A DNA stretch of 64,000 nucleotides from Planctomycetia bacterium (GTDB lineage: Bacteria; Planctomycetota; Planctomycetia; Pirellulales; JACPPG01): positions 62,001 through 126,000 of the forward strand of contig JACPPG010000020.1 in the NCBI GenBank assembly GCA_016191115.1, read 5' to 3'. Shown piece after piece: positions 29,032 through 38,674 of the stretch. The notes under the pieces were generated by a model. That model saw only the letters and a list, made by a program, of their open reading frames with translations, did no database searches and was not told the DNA's origin. The position numbers were made by a program, and so were the translations under genes. Every line of letters starts with the position of its first letter. Within the stretch, counting starts at the first letter, position 1.

Positions 29032-29225
29032 GGATCGTACGTCCTGGTCAAGCCGGCGCTGACCATGATCTGGTTCCAGAACGCCTTGGTCGTTTGGCTA
29101 TCGTTGTACCATTCGAACGAACGATTCGGAACGTAGCGCCCACCAGGCGTGCTTGTCGAATAACCAAGCGTGGATAGGTCGATGCTCCGCCATCGGTTGT
29201 TAAGGCCCTGAGGCCCCATATCCAC
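29028..29225 (-). pseudogene. C-terminal fragment of an alpha/beta-hydrolase gene
   Basis: A 65-residue frame that matches the last 60 or so residues of the hydrolase encoded at 30289-31446: NRWRSIDLSTLGYS against NRWQSIPLTSLGYS, and AFWNQIMVSAGL against PFWNQIIVSAGL. The catalytic part is absent. It is best read as the 3' end left by the segmental duplication that also doubled the WD40 gene. Confidence 0.75.
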
Positions 29226-29261
29226 GAGTCCGAGGGTCAGGGTGCCAAAGCGCGCGGGCTA

Positions 29262-30299
29262 CTACTTCTTGAGCGGTTTGCCCGCGGGGAAGGACCAGAG
29301 GCGGACCTCTTCGTTTTCGCCCACGGCCGCGAGCGTCTTGCCGTCGGGCGAGAAGCCGACCCAGTAGTTCTTGACGCCGGGCGTGTCGAGGCGGAGCTCT
29401 TCTTGCATCGTCTGCGTGCTGTAGACGTAGACGGCGTCCATGTAGCCGGACAGGGCAAGGTGCCGCGAGTCGGGCGAGAAGGCGACGCCGGAAATCCAAT
29501 ACTTCCCAAGGAAGCCGCCGAGCTGCTTGCCATCTGAAGCACGCTTCAGGAGCGCGCCTGCGTCGAACGTGGAGCGCCCCGCCGCCACGAGCTTGCCGTC
29601 GGGAGAAACCTCCAATCGCAGGAGACCTACGTCCTCGATATCCCATTGGTCGGACAAAGTTTCCAAGTTTCGCAAACGGAAGCCCAGGCGTGATCCCGAT
29701 GACAGCCACCCGGCGCGGATTGATACAGCGCCGGCGGGGCCGTAGCGGTCGCGTTGCTTGCCGGAACCGGCATCCCAAAAGAATCCAAACGCGGCCAGAC
29801 TGTTGCCATCCGGCGTAAACGCGATGTGCGTGTTGTCAAAATCGGGATCAGCGAGAGGGTCAGTGCCGTCTGGATCGGGCGCGGACCAAACGTCGTTGCC
29901 GTTTTCGACCCGCGACACGACGATTCTGCGGTCGCGCGCCTCGGACGCAAGCAGTGTGCCGTCAGGGTGAAACACGAGGGACTGCATCTCGCCCCGATGC
30001 GCTTTCCAGCTCCGAAGCTTAGAACGTTTTTCTAAGTCCCAGATTTCGACGGTGCCCTTCGCCGTCCCAAGCGCCAGCAGCTTGCCGTCGGGTGAGAACG
30101 CCGCAACGCGAATGGGGAATTCGGCACGAATGCCGGCGCCGTCGGGGCTGCATCCGGCGAACACGGCGGCTCCCACGAGGACAGTTGCGGCGACCTCAAA
30201 CGACACGCAGGGCAATCCTCGGCGCTCGCCCGTCAAAGGCGCGGTCATACAATTGCGCATTCGCGCCCCGGTCGCGTTTGATGAACGTTTAGGGTCCAT
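29262..30299 (-). CDS. WD40-repeat lipoprotein, copy B
   Basis: A 345-residue paralogue of copy A with the same blade order and a lipobox-like FAGC near residue 49. Start uncertain: ATG at 30299 overlaps the hydrolase stop; ATG at 30260 or 30248 would give a shorter, more usual lipoprotein leader. The propeller motifs AAFSPDGKLLALGTAKGTVEIWD and VGFSPDGKTLAAVGENEEVRLWS are nearly unchanged from copy A, suggesting recent duplication or selection on the repeats. Confidence 0.84.
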   Translation of the reverse strand: MDPKRSSNATGARMRNCMTAPLTGERRGLPCVSFEVAATVLVGAAVFAGCSPDGAGIRAEFPIRVAAFSPDGKLLALGTAKGTVEIWDLEKRSKLRSWKAHRGEMQSLVFHPDGTLLASEARDRRIVVSRVENGNDVWSAPDPDGTDPLADPDFDNTHIAFTPDGNSLAAFGFFWDAGSGKQRDRYGPAGAVSIRAGWLSSGSRLGFRLRNLETLSDQWDIEDVGLLRLEVSPDGKLVAAGRSTFDAGALLKRASDGKQLGGFLGKYWISGVAFSPDSRHLALSGYMDAVYVYSTQTMQEELRLDTPGVKNYWVGFSPDGKTLAAVGENEEVRLWSFPAGKPLKK

Positions 30300-31446
30300 A
30301 CGTACTACTCAGGCCGGCACTGACAATGATCTGGTTCCAGAATGGCGCGGTCCGTTGACTATCGTTGTGCCACTCGTACGAATGATTCGGACGCGCGGTA
30401 CCGCCGGGCATGCTCTCCGAGTAGCCCAGGGATGTGAGCGGGATGCTTTGCCAGCGATTGCCCGTCCCCATGTCGCGTGCCCCGAGCGGCGGCGTCCGCG
30501 ACTGGGCGAAGAACGCGAGGATCTCGTACGCGTTCGGGCCCAACCCTCCGACACTATTCGTCAAGTACAGGCTAGAGTCGCCCGCTGTGCTCGAGAATCG
30601 CCAGAAGCCGCTCCCAAGATTCGGGAGGAAGGAGTATTTGTATGGCCATATTGTGGACTGCACGTTGGTAGCCCTCGCGATATTGTTCACGTTCCAAACG
30701 TTGAGCGCGAAATCCGCCGGGTTGTAAATATTCACCCACTTCCCCGCCGCGGTGATGTTGTTAGTGAACAATGGTAGCGTGGGATACCCAGCTAGCCCAG
30801 GAAAGGCGCCGTAGTAGTCGAGGAAACCCTCCGTGTGAGGCTGCACCTGGTTGTTCCCGTACGCGCCAGAGGGGACTGCGGCCGGCATGGCGATGTACGT
30901 GTCGACGAGCCGCGCGGTGGGGTTGGCGAGCGCCCAAAGGCGCAGCGCCTCGCCGACGACAAAATTTCCCATACTATGCGCGATCACCGTCGTGGTATCA
31001 TAGTCAGCCATTAATTCAATGAGTTCGTTCTCCAATGCGGCCGCAGAGCGGTACGCGACGAACTCGCTTGGATTGTACGTGAAGTTGAGAACCTCGGGGC
31101 TGCGAGGGCCTTGTGCGTCGTAGTAGGTCGGCCAGTTGAAGACGCCGAAGCGGCCCTCGAAGCCCTGCCAATAGAGCCGCTTGTACGCCGTGTCGCCCCA
31201 CACCTCCTTGTCGCCGGGAGACATGTTCCAGCCGTGCACCTGCAGGACGTAGTCATAGTCGATCCCTTCCGACGCCGTGCCGTCGACGAACTCGTATTTG
31301 GCATAGACGGGAACATCGCTCGGATGGGACAGATGGACAACGAATTCGGCAATGTCCGGCTCCCAAGGTGGCCCGCCATCGTCGATAAGCGTGGCATCGT
31401 CGATCGTGATCGTCGGCAGCGGGTCGTTATCCTCAATCGTGACCAC
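30289..31446 (-). CDS. Alpha/beta hydrolase with truncated Calx-beta domain
   Basis: A 385-residue frame. The first ~65 residues are part of a Calx-beta domain (VTIEDNDPLPTITIDDATL, GTASEGIDYDY). A hydrolase core follows: oxyanion-type VLQVHGWNMSPGD, and nucleophile elbow AHSMGNFVVGEAL. No signal peptide is present, and in-frame stop codons lie directly upstream of the GTG start, so the gene is probably the 3' remainder of a longer surface-protein gene. It may still be expressed but would not be exported by itself. Confidence 0.65.
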   Translation of the reverse strand: MVTIEDNDPLPTITIDDATLIDDGGPPWEPDIAEFVVHLSHPSDVPVYAKYEFVDGTASEGIDYDYVLQVHGWNMSPGDKEVWGDTAYKRLYWQGFEGRFGVFNWPTYYDAQGPRSPEVLNFTYNPSEFVAYRSAAALENELIELMADYDTTTVIAHSMGNFVVGEALRLWALANPTARLVDTYIAMPAAVPSGAYGNNQVQPHTEGFLDYYGAFPGLAGYPTLPLFTNNITAAGKWVNIYNPADFALNVWNVNNIARATNVQSTIWPYKYSFLPNLGSGFWRFSSTAGDSSLYLTNSVGGLGPNAYEILAFFAQSRTPPLGARDMGTGNRWQSIPLTSLGYSESMPGGTARPNHSYEWHNDSQRTAPFWNQIIVSAGLSSTYGP

Positions 31447-31558
31447 GCCCGCACCAACACACGCCCAACGGCCTTCACAAAGGCGTCATCGCTACTTCAC
31501 CTTGACCGGAGCGCGGGGACTATTCTTGAACCTCGTTCGCCTCGGACAGGCCGTCGAC

Positions 31559-32284
31559 CTACTTTGGCGCGCGCAGCCGACGTATCTCTTCAAGCTGCTT
31601 GACGAGCCTATCGAGATCGTCGCGGTGCTTTGCGCGTCCGAGGGCGCGGCGTACGTCGTCGATCGCGTCCTGATTCGTCATTCGGCTCGCTTCGTACACA
31701 TGCACGATAACGTAACCGTAGAGCTTGATTGCGCGATCTGAGACCGGCTTCCGGTGAATCGCGTGGACGCGAGGGACTTGAGTGTCGAGGTTCATGCGGT
31801 CACCGACGGAGGCATCGAGATACCAAATGATGCGCGGCAACGACGACAAGCCCGCATCCGCGAGAGCCCGCGCGAACGGAAAGCCGTTGAATGGCGACGA
31901 TTCCGTCTTGTCCTGGACTTCCAGTACATCAACTTCATGAACGCATACGTCAATGACATCCTGTGCGCTCAACGTCTCCGCCAAAAGCAGTACTGCGCGC
32001 TCCCGAGAGCTCAGGGATGCTGATGTCCGCTGCCACGTCTTCTGCGCAACCCGGACAAGTTCGTCGCGAAGCGCGAACTGCACGCTAGACAATTGCTTGA
32101 ACGCGCGCTGTCGCGTTACCACGTCTGGTGACGTGAGCATGTCTAGAGCGTCCACAAGCTCCTGGGGCAGAGCTGGCCTGGGCTGGACCGGACTCGGCCC
32201 CTCGTCGGCGCCGCACCACGCGGCCGCGACGCCAACCGCGAGGCATGCGATGCAAGCACCGATCGCGATTGTCTTGTTAAACAT
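31559..32284 (-). CDS. Secreted protein of unknown function
   Basis: A 241-residue protein with a clear signal peptide (NKTIAIGACIACLAVGVAAAWCG) and a helical mature part. Its ATG at 32284 has a purine-rich GGGAAGCAGGTAGAG stretch just upstream. No family recognised. As the sequence reads, it is joined in frame to the giant gene upstream because of a one-base difference in a C6 run (see findings); I regard it as a separate gene because a signal peptide in the middle of a 2045-residue chain makes no sense. Confidence 0.65.
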   Translation of the reverse strand: MFNKTIAIGACIACLAVGVAAAWCGADEGPSPVQPRPALPQELVDALDMLTSPDVVTRQRAFKQLSSVQFALRDELVRVAQKTWQRTSASLSSRERAVLLLAETLSAQDVIDVCVHEVDVLEVQDKTESSPFNGFPFARALADAGLSSLPRIIWYLDASVGDRMNLDTQVPRVHAIHRKPVSDRAIKLYGYVIVHVYEASRMTNQDAIDDVRRALGRAKHRDDLDRLVKQLEEIRRLRAPK

Positions 32285-32301
32285 CTCTCTACCTGCTTCC
32301 C

Positions 32302-35300
32302 TCAAGGTGGACCATCGCTGACATCGATGCCCCCCAGATCCTATTTCATTCTGCCCCACTACCTCAACGTTGCCGCCGACGCGCTGCCACAAGCCGCCTA
32401 CATCCTGGAGTAGTTGCGTGGAATGCCACGGGACGAGCGCCGACGCGCGCGAGCCGGGATCGGTTGGACCAGGCCGCGATGGACCGATCCCGATTCGAAC
32501 CCACTGAAGCGCGCTCATCTGCCTTGCGTCTCGTTCCGCATCTGCAACGTTCGAGCCAGTCCCTGGCTCGTCTATCACGTAGAGATGGCCTTCGCTAGTG
32601 ACGCCAACACTCTCATCGAAATTATTAGCATCGTCATTAGGCGCTTCAGGCGAAACGGGAAAATAAATCCGCTCGATAGGCTGATACGGCTGCGTCGGAG
32701 CAGCGCGTTGCCATTTCGCGTAGTCGATTTGGCGTGTCAGGTCGAATCCAACGAGCTTCCGTCCGGTGCCGTCGACTTCGTTCTGGATGCCGGCCGGGGA
32801 AACCGTGAACTGCATCGCCATTACATTTTCAACGCCGATTGGCGGCGGCGCGATTGGCGCAAGCCCTGTGTCGCCGGCGTCAATCAATTGAAGCTTCAAG
32901 TCCTCGTCCATGTCCACCCAATTGTAGTCCTCCAGCAGAGCCGCGATGCCGTCGTTGCCGTGATTGTCGTGCGCGAAGGCGGTCATTTGCGACCAAACGC
33001 CGGTCGCGCGGACCTTGTCGGTCGCGCCGAGGTAGCTCAGGGAGATCGTGATATCGCGCATGCTCTGACTTGCGCCGGCTGCCTCGACCCACAAGATCAT
33101 CGGCGTCCGGAGGACAGAAATGGTCGTACTTGCGGCGCCACCCACGCCTTTCCACGGATCCTTCCAGATCGTTGCGTTCCCGTTCTCCACCGTCAGGGTC
33201 ATCTTCAGATTGTTGAGGTCCTCGTAACTCGGGCGATCGATCAAGAGCGGCATTAGATCGACCTCGTCTCGGCCGCCGTGGCCCATCCGCGCGAAGAGGT
33301 AGCTTCGCTTAAGCGGTGCTCCGAGGGTGACCGTATTGCCGGAAAGCGCCGCGATGGTGTTGCGCTCGGTCTTCGGCACGCCATCGTAAATCACCACGCT
33401 GTCCCCGACGGCGAACCCTTGAGTGCTTCCCACCTGCAACGTTGTTGATCCTTGCGTTGCAAGCGTAACGCTCGTGTCGGCCGACCGGACGAAGTTGTCA
33501 CTTGCGTCCGTCCGTCCGTCGCCGTCAGTGTCGTTCAGATTAGCGACCGTCACGGCGCCAATCCGATATTCGTCTTCGTCCGGCACAAACGAGCTGCCCG
33601 AATTCTGGCCATTGCCAATGTCCAAATTCACTCTCAGGCAGATCACCTCCTCGGTGTCGCGACGCACCTCCTGACCCGCCGCGTTTTTCAGAATCGCGGT
33701 CACTTGGCCCCGGCCAGGTTCTACGCCCTCGATGTATGCGGTCATCGGGAAGTCGTCCACCCCGATGGTCCAATGATCGGGCAGTGACTGCTTGTTGCGC
33801 GTCGCCCAAAGGGTAAATTCGTCCGACGCCTCCAGCGTCACCGTCCAGCCGGTCATGTCCACACCCTGCGGAGCACCGTACGAAACCGTCGCCTCGCGCA
33901 TCTCATCGTCTTGGATCGGCTGATTGTTCTGGCCGACGAAGGGGCCTCCGTCATCCAGGTCAGCGCTGCCGTTCTCATTGTCGTCGTCATCGTTGAGCGG
34001 CACAATCTTGTCAGCCGTGAGGTCGAAGGTGCCGATGCTAAATCTGGCCGTATCGCTGTCGCTGGTCGGGACGGCAAGCGCGCCCCTCGGCGTCACCAGG
34101 TCCGTGAACAGCGCGCTCTGCGGGGCGCCGACCCACAGCGTCAGCGACGCCTGGCCTGCGTCGAAGCCTTCCACCCACACGACGCTCGGCATCTGCGACA
34201 GGAGCCATTCCGTGCCGGGTTGCGGGATGCCGCCCACATTGGTGTAGGCGAAGATCTCCCTCGTCTTGGCGGCGTCAGTCCAAATACGGATGCCCGGCGG
34301 CAGATTAGGCCAGATGGTATTCGCCGCCTCGAGGTGCGCCGTGAAATCGGGAGCGTAGGCGTCGTCGCGCAGCCAATACGAAAGGTACACTGGCGCCAGA
34401 TCGTCTTCGCCCGACACGCCGTCGATCACGTCCTCCCGGTCATTGACACTATCGTTGTCGTCATCGTCATTGTTGGCCCACAGAAGCTGGCTTGCGCCGG
34501 CGTTCTCCCGCTGTTCCGTGATGCCGTCGATGTCCAGCCGCGCATGTACCGCCTGGCCCACCTGGATCGTCACCACGGCCACGTTGCTGTAGTTGTGCGC
34601 CGAGCGGGCGATCGGGTTTCCGGCTTGCGTCCACACTTCAGGGTCGTCGATCTGGTACGTGAAGCTGTCCAAGCCCTCGTAGTTCGCTTTCGGCACGTAG
34701 GTGAACTCGCCGGTCGCCGCGTTCCAACTGAAGCTGGCGTCGTGCGAGGGTTCACTGAGCAACACGAACCGCGTGCTGGGCAATGGCCCTCCCACGGGGA
34801 AGTAATCGACCACTCGCCAGTTCGGGTTCGGCGTGCTCACGTCGGCGGTGAGCGAAGTGCCGACCGGCGTCTGAACGAAGTCGTCGGCCGCGATGGGCGT
34901 GTACTTCTGCGTGTAGACCGACTGCGCGGGATAGCCGGAGAGATCGACGTTCTTCTCCGGGCTGGCCACGATGGCCGTCGTGCGGCTGCGGACCTGACCA
35001 TCGGCCGCGCCGTCGTCAGACGCCTTGAGCGTGAAACGATAAGCATTGTACCACTGCGGATCGTCCTGCTGACCAATGACCTCCGGCGGTATATCCCAGG
35101 TAAGGTGGCCCGCGCCGGTCATCGAGGCGTCGTCGGGCCCGGAGAGCAACTGCATTTGCACGCCGTTCGTTGCACTCTGCGAGTCGCCGCTGGCGAGATA
35201 GGAGTCCAATTGCCAGTACTCCAGCACCGGCCCCTGCGGATAATCGACCGGCCAGTTGTAGACGCCGCCCGGCGGCGCGAGGTTATACCCATCGACCGTA

Positions 35301-37696
35301 AGCGTGAAACTGGCGGTGGCGGTCATGAAGTCGGTGTCCATAACCGCGATCACGACGCTGTAGGCGCCCGGCGTCACGTTGCCTGGGTGCCAGCGAAACA
35401 CGCCGCCCCCGGCGCTGTAGTCCACGTCCGCTTCGAGCTCGCTGGGCCCGCTCACGCTGGCTGAAAAGAGCAGCGAATCGTAAGGGTCTTGTGCGTCATC
35501 GGCGGCGATGCGGACGGCGAAATCCTGATCCTGCCTTGTATGCGCGTTCGCGATCGCCTCAATGGAAGGCGCGGACAAAACGTCGTCTTCGTCGGTGTCG
35601 AAGCCGTCCATGCCGTCGCCGCCGGCGAGGGTGTCCGCGCCCGTGCCGCCGTAGAGTGAATCGCGGCCGTCGTCGCCGGTGAGCGCGTCATTGCCGTCGT
35701 CGCCGTAGAGGGCGTCGTCGCCGCCGGCGCCGTGTAGCTCGTCGTCGCCGTCGCCGCCGGCGAGCGTGTTAGCGAGCGCGTTGCCCGTGAGCACGTCGCC
35801 GTAGATCGTGCCAATGACATTTTCGATTTGGTTGCCCGCCGCAAGCATGTTGAGGCCAAGGGAACCTGTCGGCCCGGCGGCTACGATCCACGCGAAGCTT
35901 GTTGTGGCGAGATCGATGGTGATGCCGATGCCAAAATCGAGGTTTGAGAAATCGAACGTGTCGGTCCCACCGCCCGCGGCCTCGGAAATGGGGTCGAGGC
36001 CAAGGTTGCCCTGGCCGGTGAAGGCGTACGTGTCGTCCCCCGCGCCGCCGGCGAGCGTGTCGTTGCCTGTGCCTCCGTCGAGCGTGTCGCCTCCCGCTTC
36101 GCCGGAAAGCTGGTCGTCGCCGTCGTTGCCTGTCAGCGTGTCGTCGCCGGCGCCGCCGTAGAGGGTGTCATTGCCTGCCCCGCCGATGAGGGTGTCGTCG
36201 CCGGCGGCGGTGTGGATCGTGTTGTTGCCGGCGCCGCCGTAGACGACGAGCGGCGTGGTGAGCGCGGCGTCGGCCGTGATGGCGTCGTTGCCGCCTTGCG
36301 CGCGGATGTGAACGGCCGTGGCGGTCGCCAGGTCGACCGTGTAGGGCTGGGCACTCGCCGAGCTGACGGTGATCGACGTCGCGCCAACGGCGATCGTGTC
36401 GGCGGCGTCGGTGCCGTGTACCTCGACCACGCCATCGGCGGTGCGGAACACGCCCCCTTGGAACGCCAGGCTATTATTGTCCTCGCGGGCTTCGCCAAGC
36501 TGGTCGTCGTAGTCGAACACGGCCACCAGCTTGTAATCCTCGTCCACGTCGAAGCTGGCGAACCAGTCGGACGGCGCGAATGAGACAGTGTGCAGGCCGG
36601 GCTCTAGCTGATTGTCGGCGGCCGTGACCTGGTAAGTGGTCAAAAGCTCGTCGTTCGTCACACCGTCGGCGGAGCGATAGACGCCGATATTGAACGGCTC
36701 GTCGATCGCGGCGTGTGTGACGAGGTACGAGACGGTGAGCTTCTGGCCGCCGGCCGCAAAGCCGGTGATCTTCACGTCCGGCGTCTGGTCGACGGTCAGT
36801 TTCGGTTGGTCGGGGTCGCCCGCGTCGTTCGAGGCGTACTGCACGCTTCCGGCGCCGGTGGCGTAGAGGCGCAGCGAGAGCATGGGGGCCGTGACGACGC
36901 CGGCCTGTTTGAGCCAATTGGCCGCCATCACCTGCATGTCGCCGATGTCGACGATGCTGTCGAAGTTCGCGTTGCCGTCGCGGTAGTGCCCGGCCGTCAG
37001 GTAGTGGGCCGACACCGCCTGGATGTCGGAGATGTCGACCAGGTTGCTGAAGTTGACGTCCCCTTGCACCATGCCGTGAAGCTTGAGGAAGGCGGGGCCG
37101 TCGGTGGTGGCGGTGATCTGCCCGTTGAAGTTGGCGTCGCCGCGGTACAGGGCGTCATTCGCGCCGAGCGTCGAGAACGCGCCGTACGTGGCGTTGTACG
37201 TCGCCGAATCGTAGAGCAGCGTCTCGAAGGCGTCGAAGTCGCCGTAGGCGCTGCCGAAACTGCCGGGCAACCCCGGCGGATCGAGGACCCCGTCGAAGTT
37301 CGTGTCGCCGACGCGGATCGCCTGCCGCACCGCTTCGCTCACGTCAACCGTTGACCACCCGTCCGCACCGGGCTGCACGGCCAGGGCCGCGCCGGAGGAG
37401 GCGGGCTTGTTCGTCCAGTTCAGCGACGACTCAACCCAAGTGTTGTCATACACGATCTTGGCCTGTGGCGCCGGCGAGCCGCTGCCGCCGGTGGCGTACA
37501 GACTGACCAGGGCCTGATCGACCTGCTGAGACGTGAGGCCCATCGTGCTTAAGTCGAACCGCAGGAACGATTCCTTGGCGTTGCCGCTGAAGTCGAGGGC
37601 GACGGAGGTGAACGGCTCGCCGCCGTGGGGCGAGCTCGGGCTTGCCGAGCCCACCCGGTCGATCCGAGCGCGTCCCGTAGGGTGTCCTGCGGACAC
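32302..37696 (-). CDS. Giant RTX/cadherin-like surface protein, ends damaged
   Basis: A very large Asp-rich extracellular-type protein of about 1800 residues. From the N-terminus: second half of a DNRLRE/CBM96-like domain (about 25-105), dockerin-like calcium repeats (about 180-262; GDVNFSNLVDISDIQ, ANFDSIVDIGDMQ), CARDB-like domain (about 302-415), two RTX blocks (about 485-555 and 632-697; repeats like GGAGNDTLYGGAGDDTL), cadherin-like region (about 718-800), Ig-like repeats (FTYVPKANYEGLDSFTYQIDD). No signal peptide: the called GTG at 37696 lies inside a hairpin repeat and the first domain is cut. The uninterrupted frame runs on to 31559; dropping one C of the C6 run at 32330-32335 gives a natural stop at 32302. 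Confidence 0.72.
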
Positions 37697-37733
37697 CGCG
37701 TCGAAGATGTCGGTGCTCGCAGAGCACCCTACG
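37676..37733. repeat. Double-hairpin REP-like element at the giant gene's 5' end
   Basis: CGTAGGG at the left and CCCTACG at the right enclose two small hairpins: GGTGTCC-TGC-GGACACC and GGTGCTC-GCA-GAGCACC. The two halves are also near reverse complements of each other. This is the shape of a REP/BIME-type dispersed element, and it interrupts the expected N-terminal coding region of the giant surface protein. Confidence 0.75.
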
Positions 37734-37938
37734 GCTGGGCGGCATTTTGGGCGCGCGAAGGGGCCGCAGGGTCGTTCGTGCGCGTCAGCGTTTACCCAGC
37801 CTGCAACGTGTGCCTTGCCGGCACGACCCGAAATGGCGACGGCACAGCTAACGCCACCGGTAAAGTGGCGACGATACGACCCGACAGGAGAGGAAAGATA
37901 CCTCTAATTCCCCAAGTTGTGTGTAAGGAACCCTCCCC

Positions 37939-38328
37939 ATGAAGAAGCGATTCGCGGTTGCTGTTCTGGCGCTGGCCGCCTGCTTTGTGCTGTCGCCGGC
38001 CAAGGACGCCAAGGCCCTCGGCCTGTTCCACAGCATGTGGTATGGCCACTGCGGCTGCGGCGGATGCACTTACCCGGCCGATTGCTGCGGCTCTTGCTGT
38101 GCTCCAAGCTGTTGCGCGCCGTCTTGCTGCGCCCCGGCCTGCTGTGCCCCGACATGTTGCGCCCCGGCCCCCTGTTGTGATCCGTGTTGTCCTCAGCCCT
38201 GCTGCAAGCGCCCGTTGTTTGGCTTCTGCCACAAGTTCAAGAGCTGGTGCCACCGCGGCTGCTGCGACACGTGCTGCGAATCTTGCTGCGCCCCGAGCTG
38301 CTGCGAGCCGGCCTGCTGCGGCAATTGA
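37939..38328 (+). CDS. Secreted Cys-Pro-rich repeat protein
   Basis: A 129-residue protein with a signal peptide (about 1-26, KRFAVAVLALAACFVLSPAKDAKA). The mature part of about 103 residues holds 33 cysteines, mostly as CC pairs in the repeats CCAPSCCAPSCCAPACC and CCESCCAPSCCEPACC. A middle spacer (RPLFGFCHKFKSWCHRG) separates two repeat blocks. GGAA precedes the ATG. Such a protein could be disulfide cross-linked into a wall or bind metal. Planctomycete walls have been described as Cys- and Pro-rich protein, which makes a structural role attractive, but this is inference. Confidence 0.88.
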   Translation: MKKRFAVAVLALAACFVLSPAKDAKALGLFHSMWYGHCGCGGCTYPADCCGSCCAPSCCAPSCCAPACCAPTCCAPAPCCDPCCPQPCCKRPLFGFCHKFKSWCHRGCCDTCCESCCAPSCCEPACCGN

Positions 38329-38674
38329 GATATCCGTCCCTCGGTCCCCTGCTCTCCTAAAACCCCCGACGGCCGCCGGCCACGCCAAGCCGGCGAGCCG
38401 TCATTTTCTGCGCTTCGGCTCGGCCTAGGGTTCGGCTTCCGGGAGGCCAACTGCCAGGGGTTTTTCCACTCCTTCCCACCGCCGGGGGTAGCCGACGCGC
38501 GGGACCCGCACCGGCCCCCATGCCGCGGGCCGCTTCGTTGGCACGGGGGCGAACCGTGGGAGCCTTACGATTCGGTAACCGGACGCCACTTTTTTTCTTG
38601 ACGCGCGGCCCCGCTTGTCGGAGTCTATCAATTGGGTTCTTACATACCGGATCAGACGATTTTGAGGCCTTGCC
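38329..38674. other. Intergenic, DUF1598 leader
   Basis: About 345 bases between the Cys-rich gene and the DUF1598 gene. I see GC-rich sequence without a convincing terminator, and a GAGG ribosome site before the ATG at 38675. No gene is supported. Confidence 0.4.

Noticed and set aside
33911..35464. A 517-codon plus-strand frame opposite the giant surface protein
   Set aside because: Mirror of Asp-rich repeats; no signal peptide, domain or ribosome site.
35600..36250. Regularly spaced repeats resembling a CRISPR-like array
   Set aside because: They are codons for RTX nonapeptides (GGxGxDxxx) in frame with the giant protein; repeats are short and degenerate and there are no spacers or cas genes.
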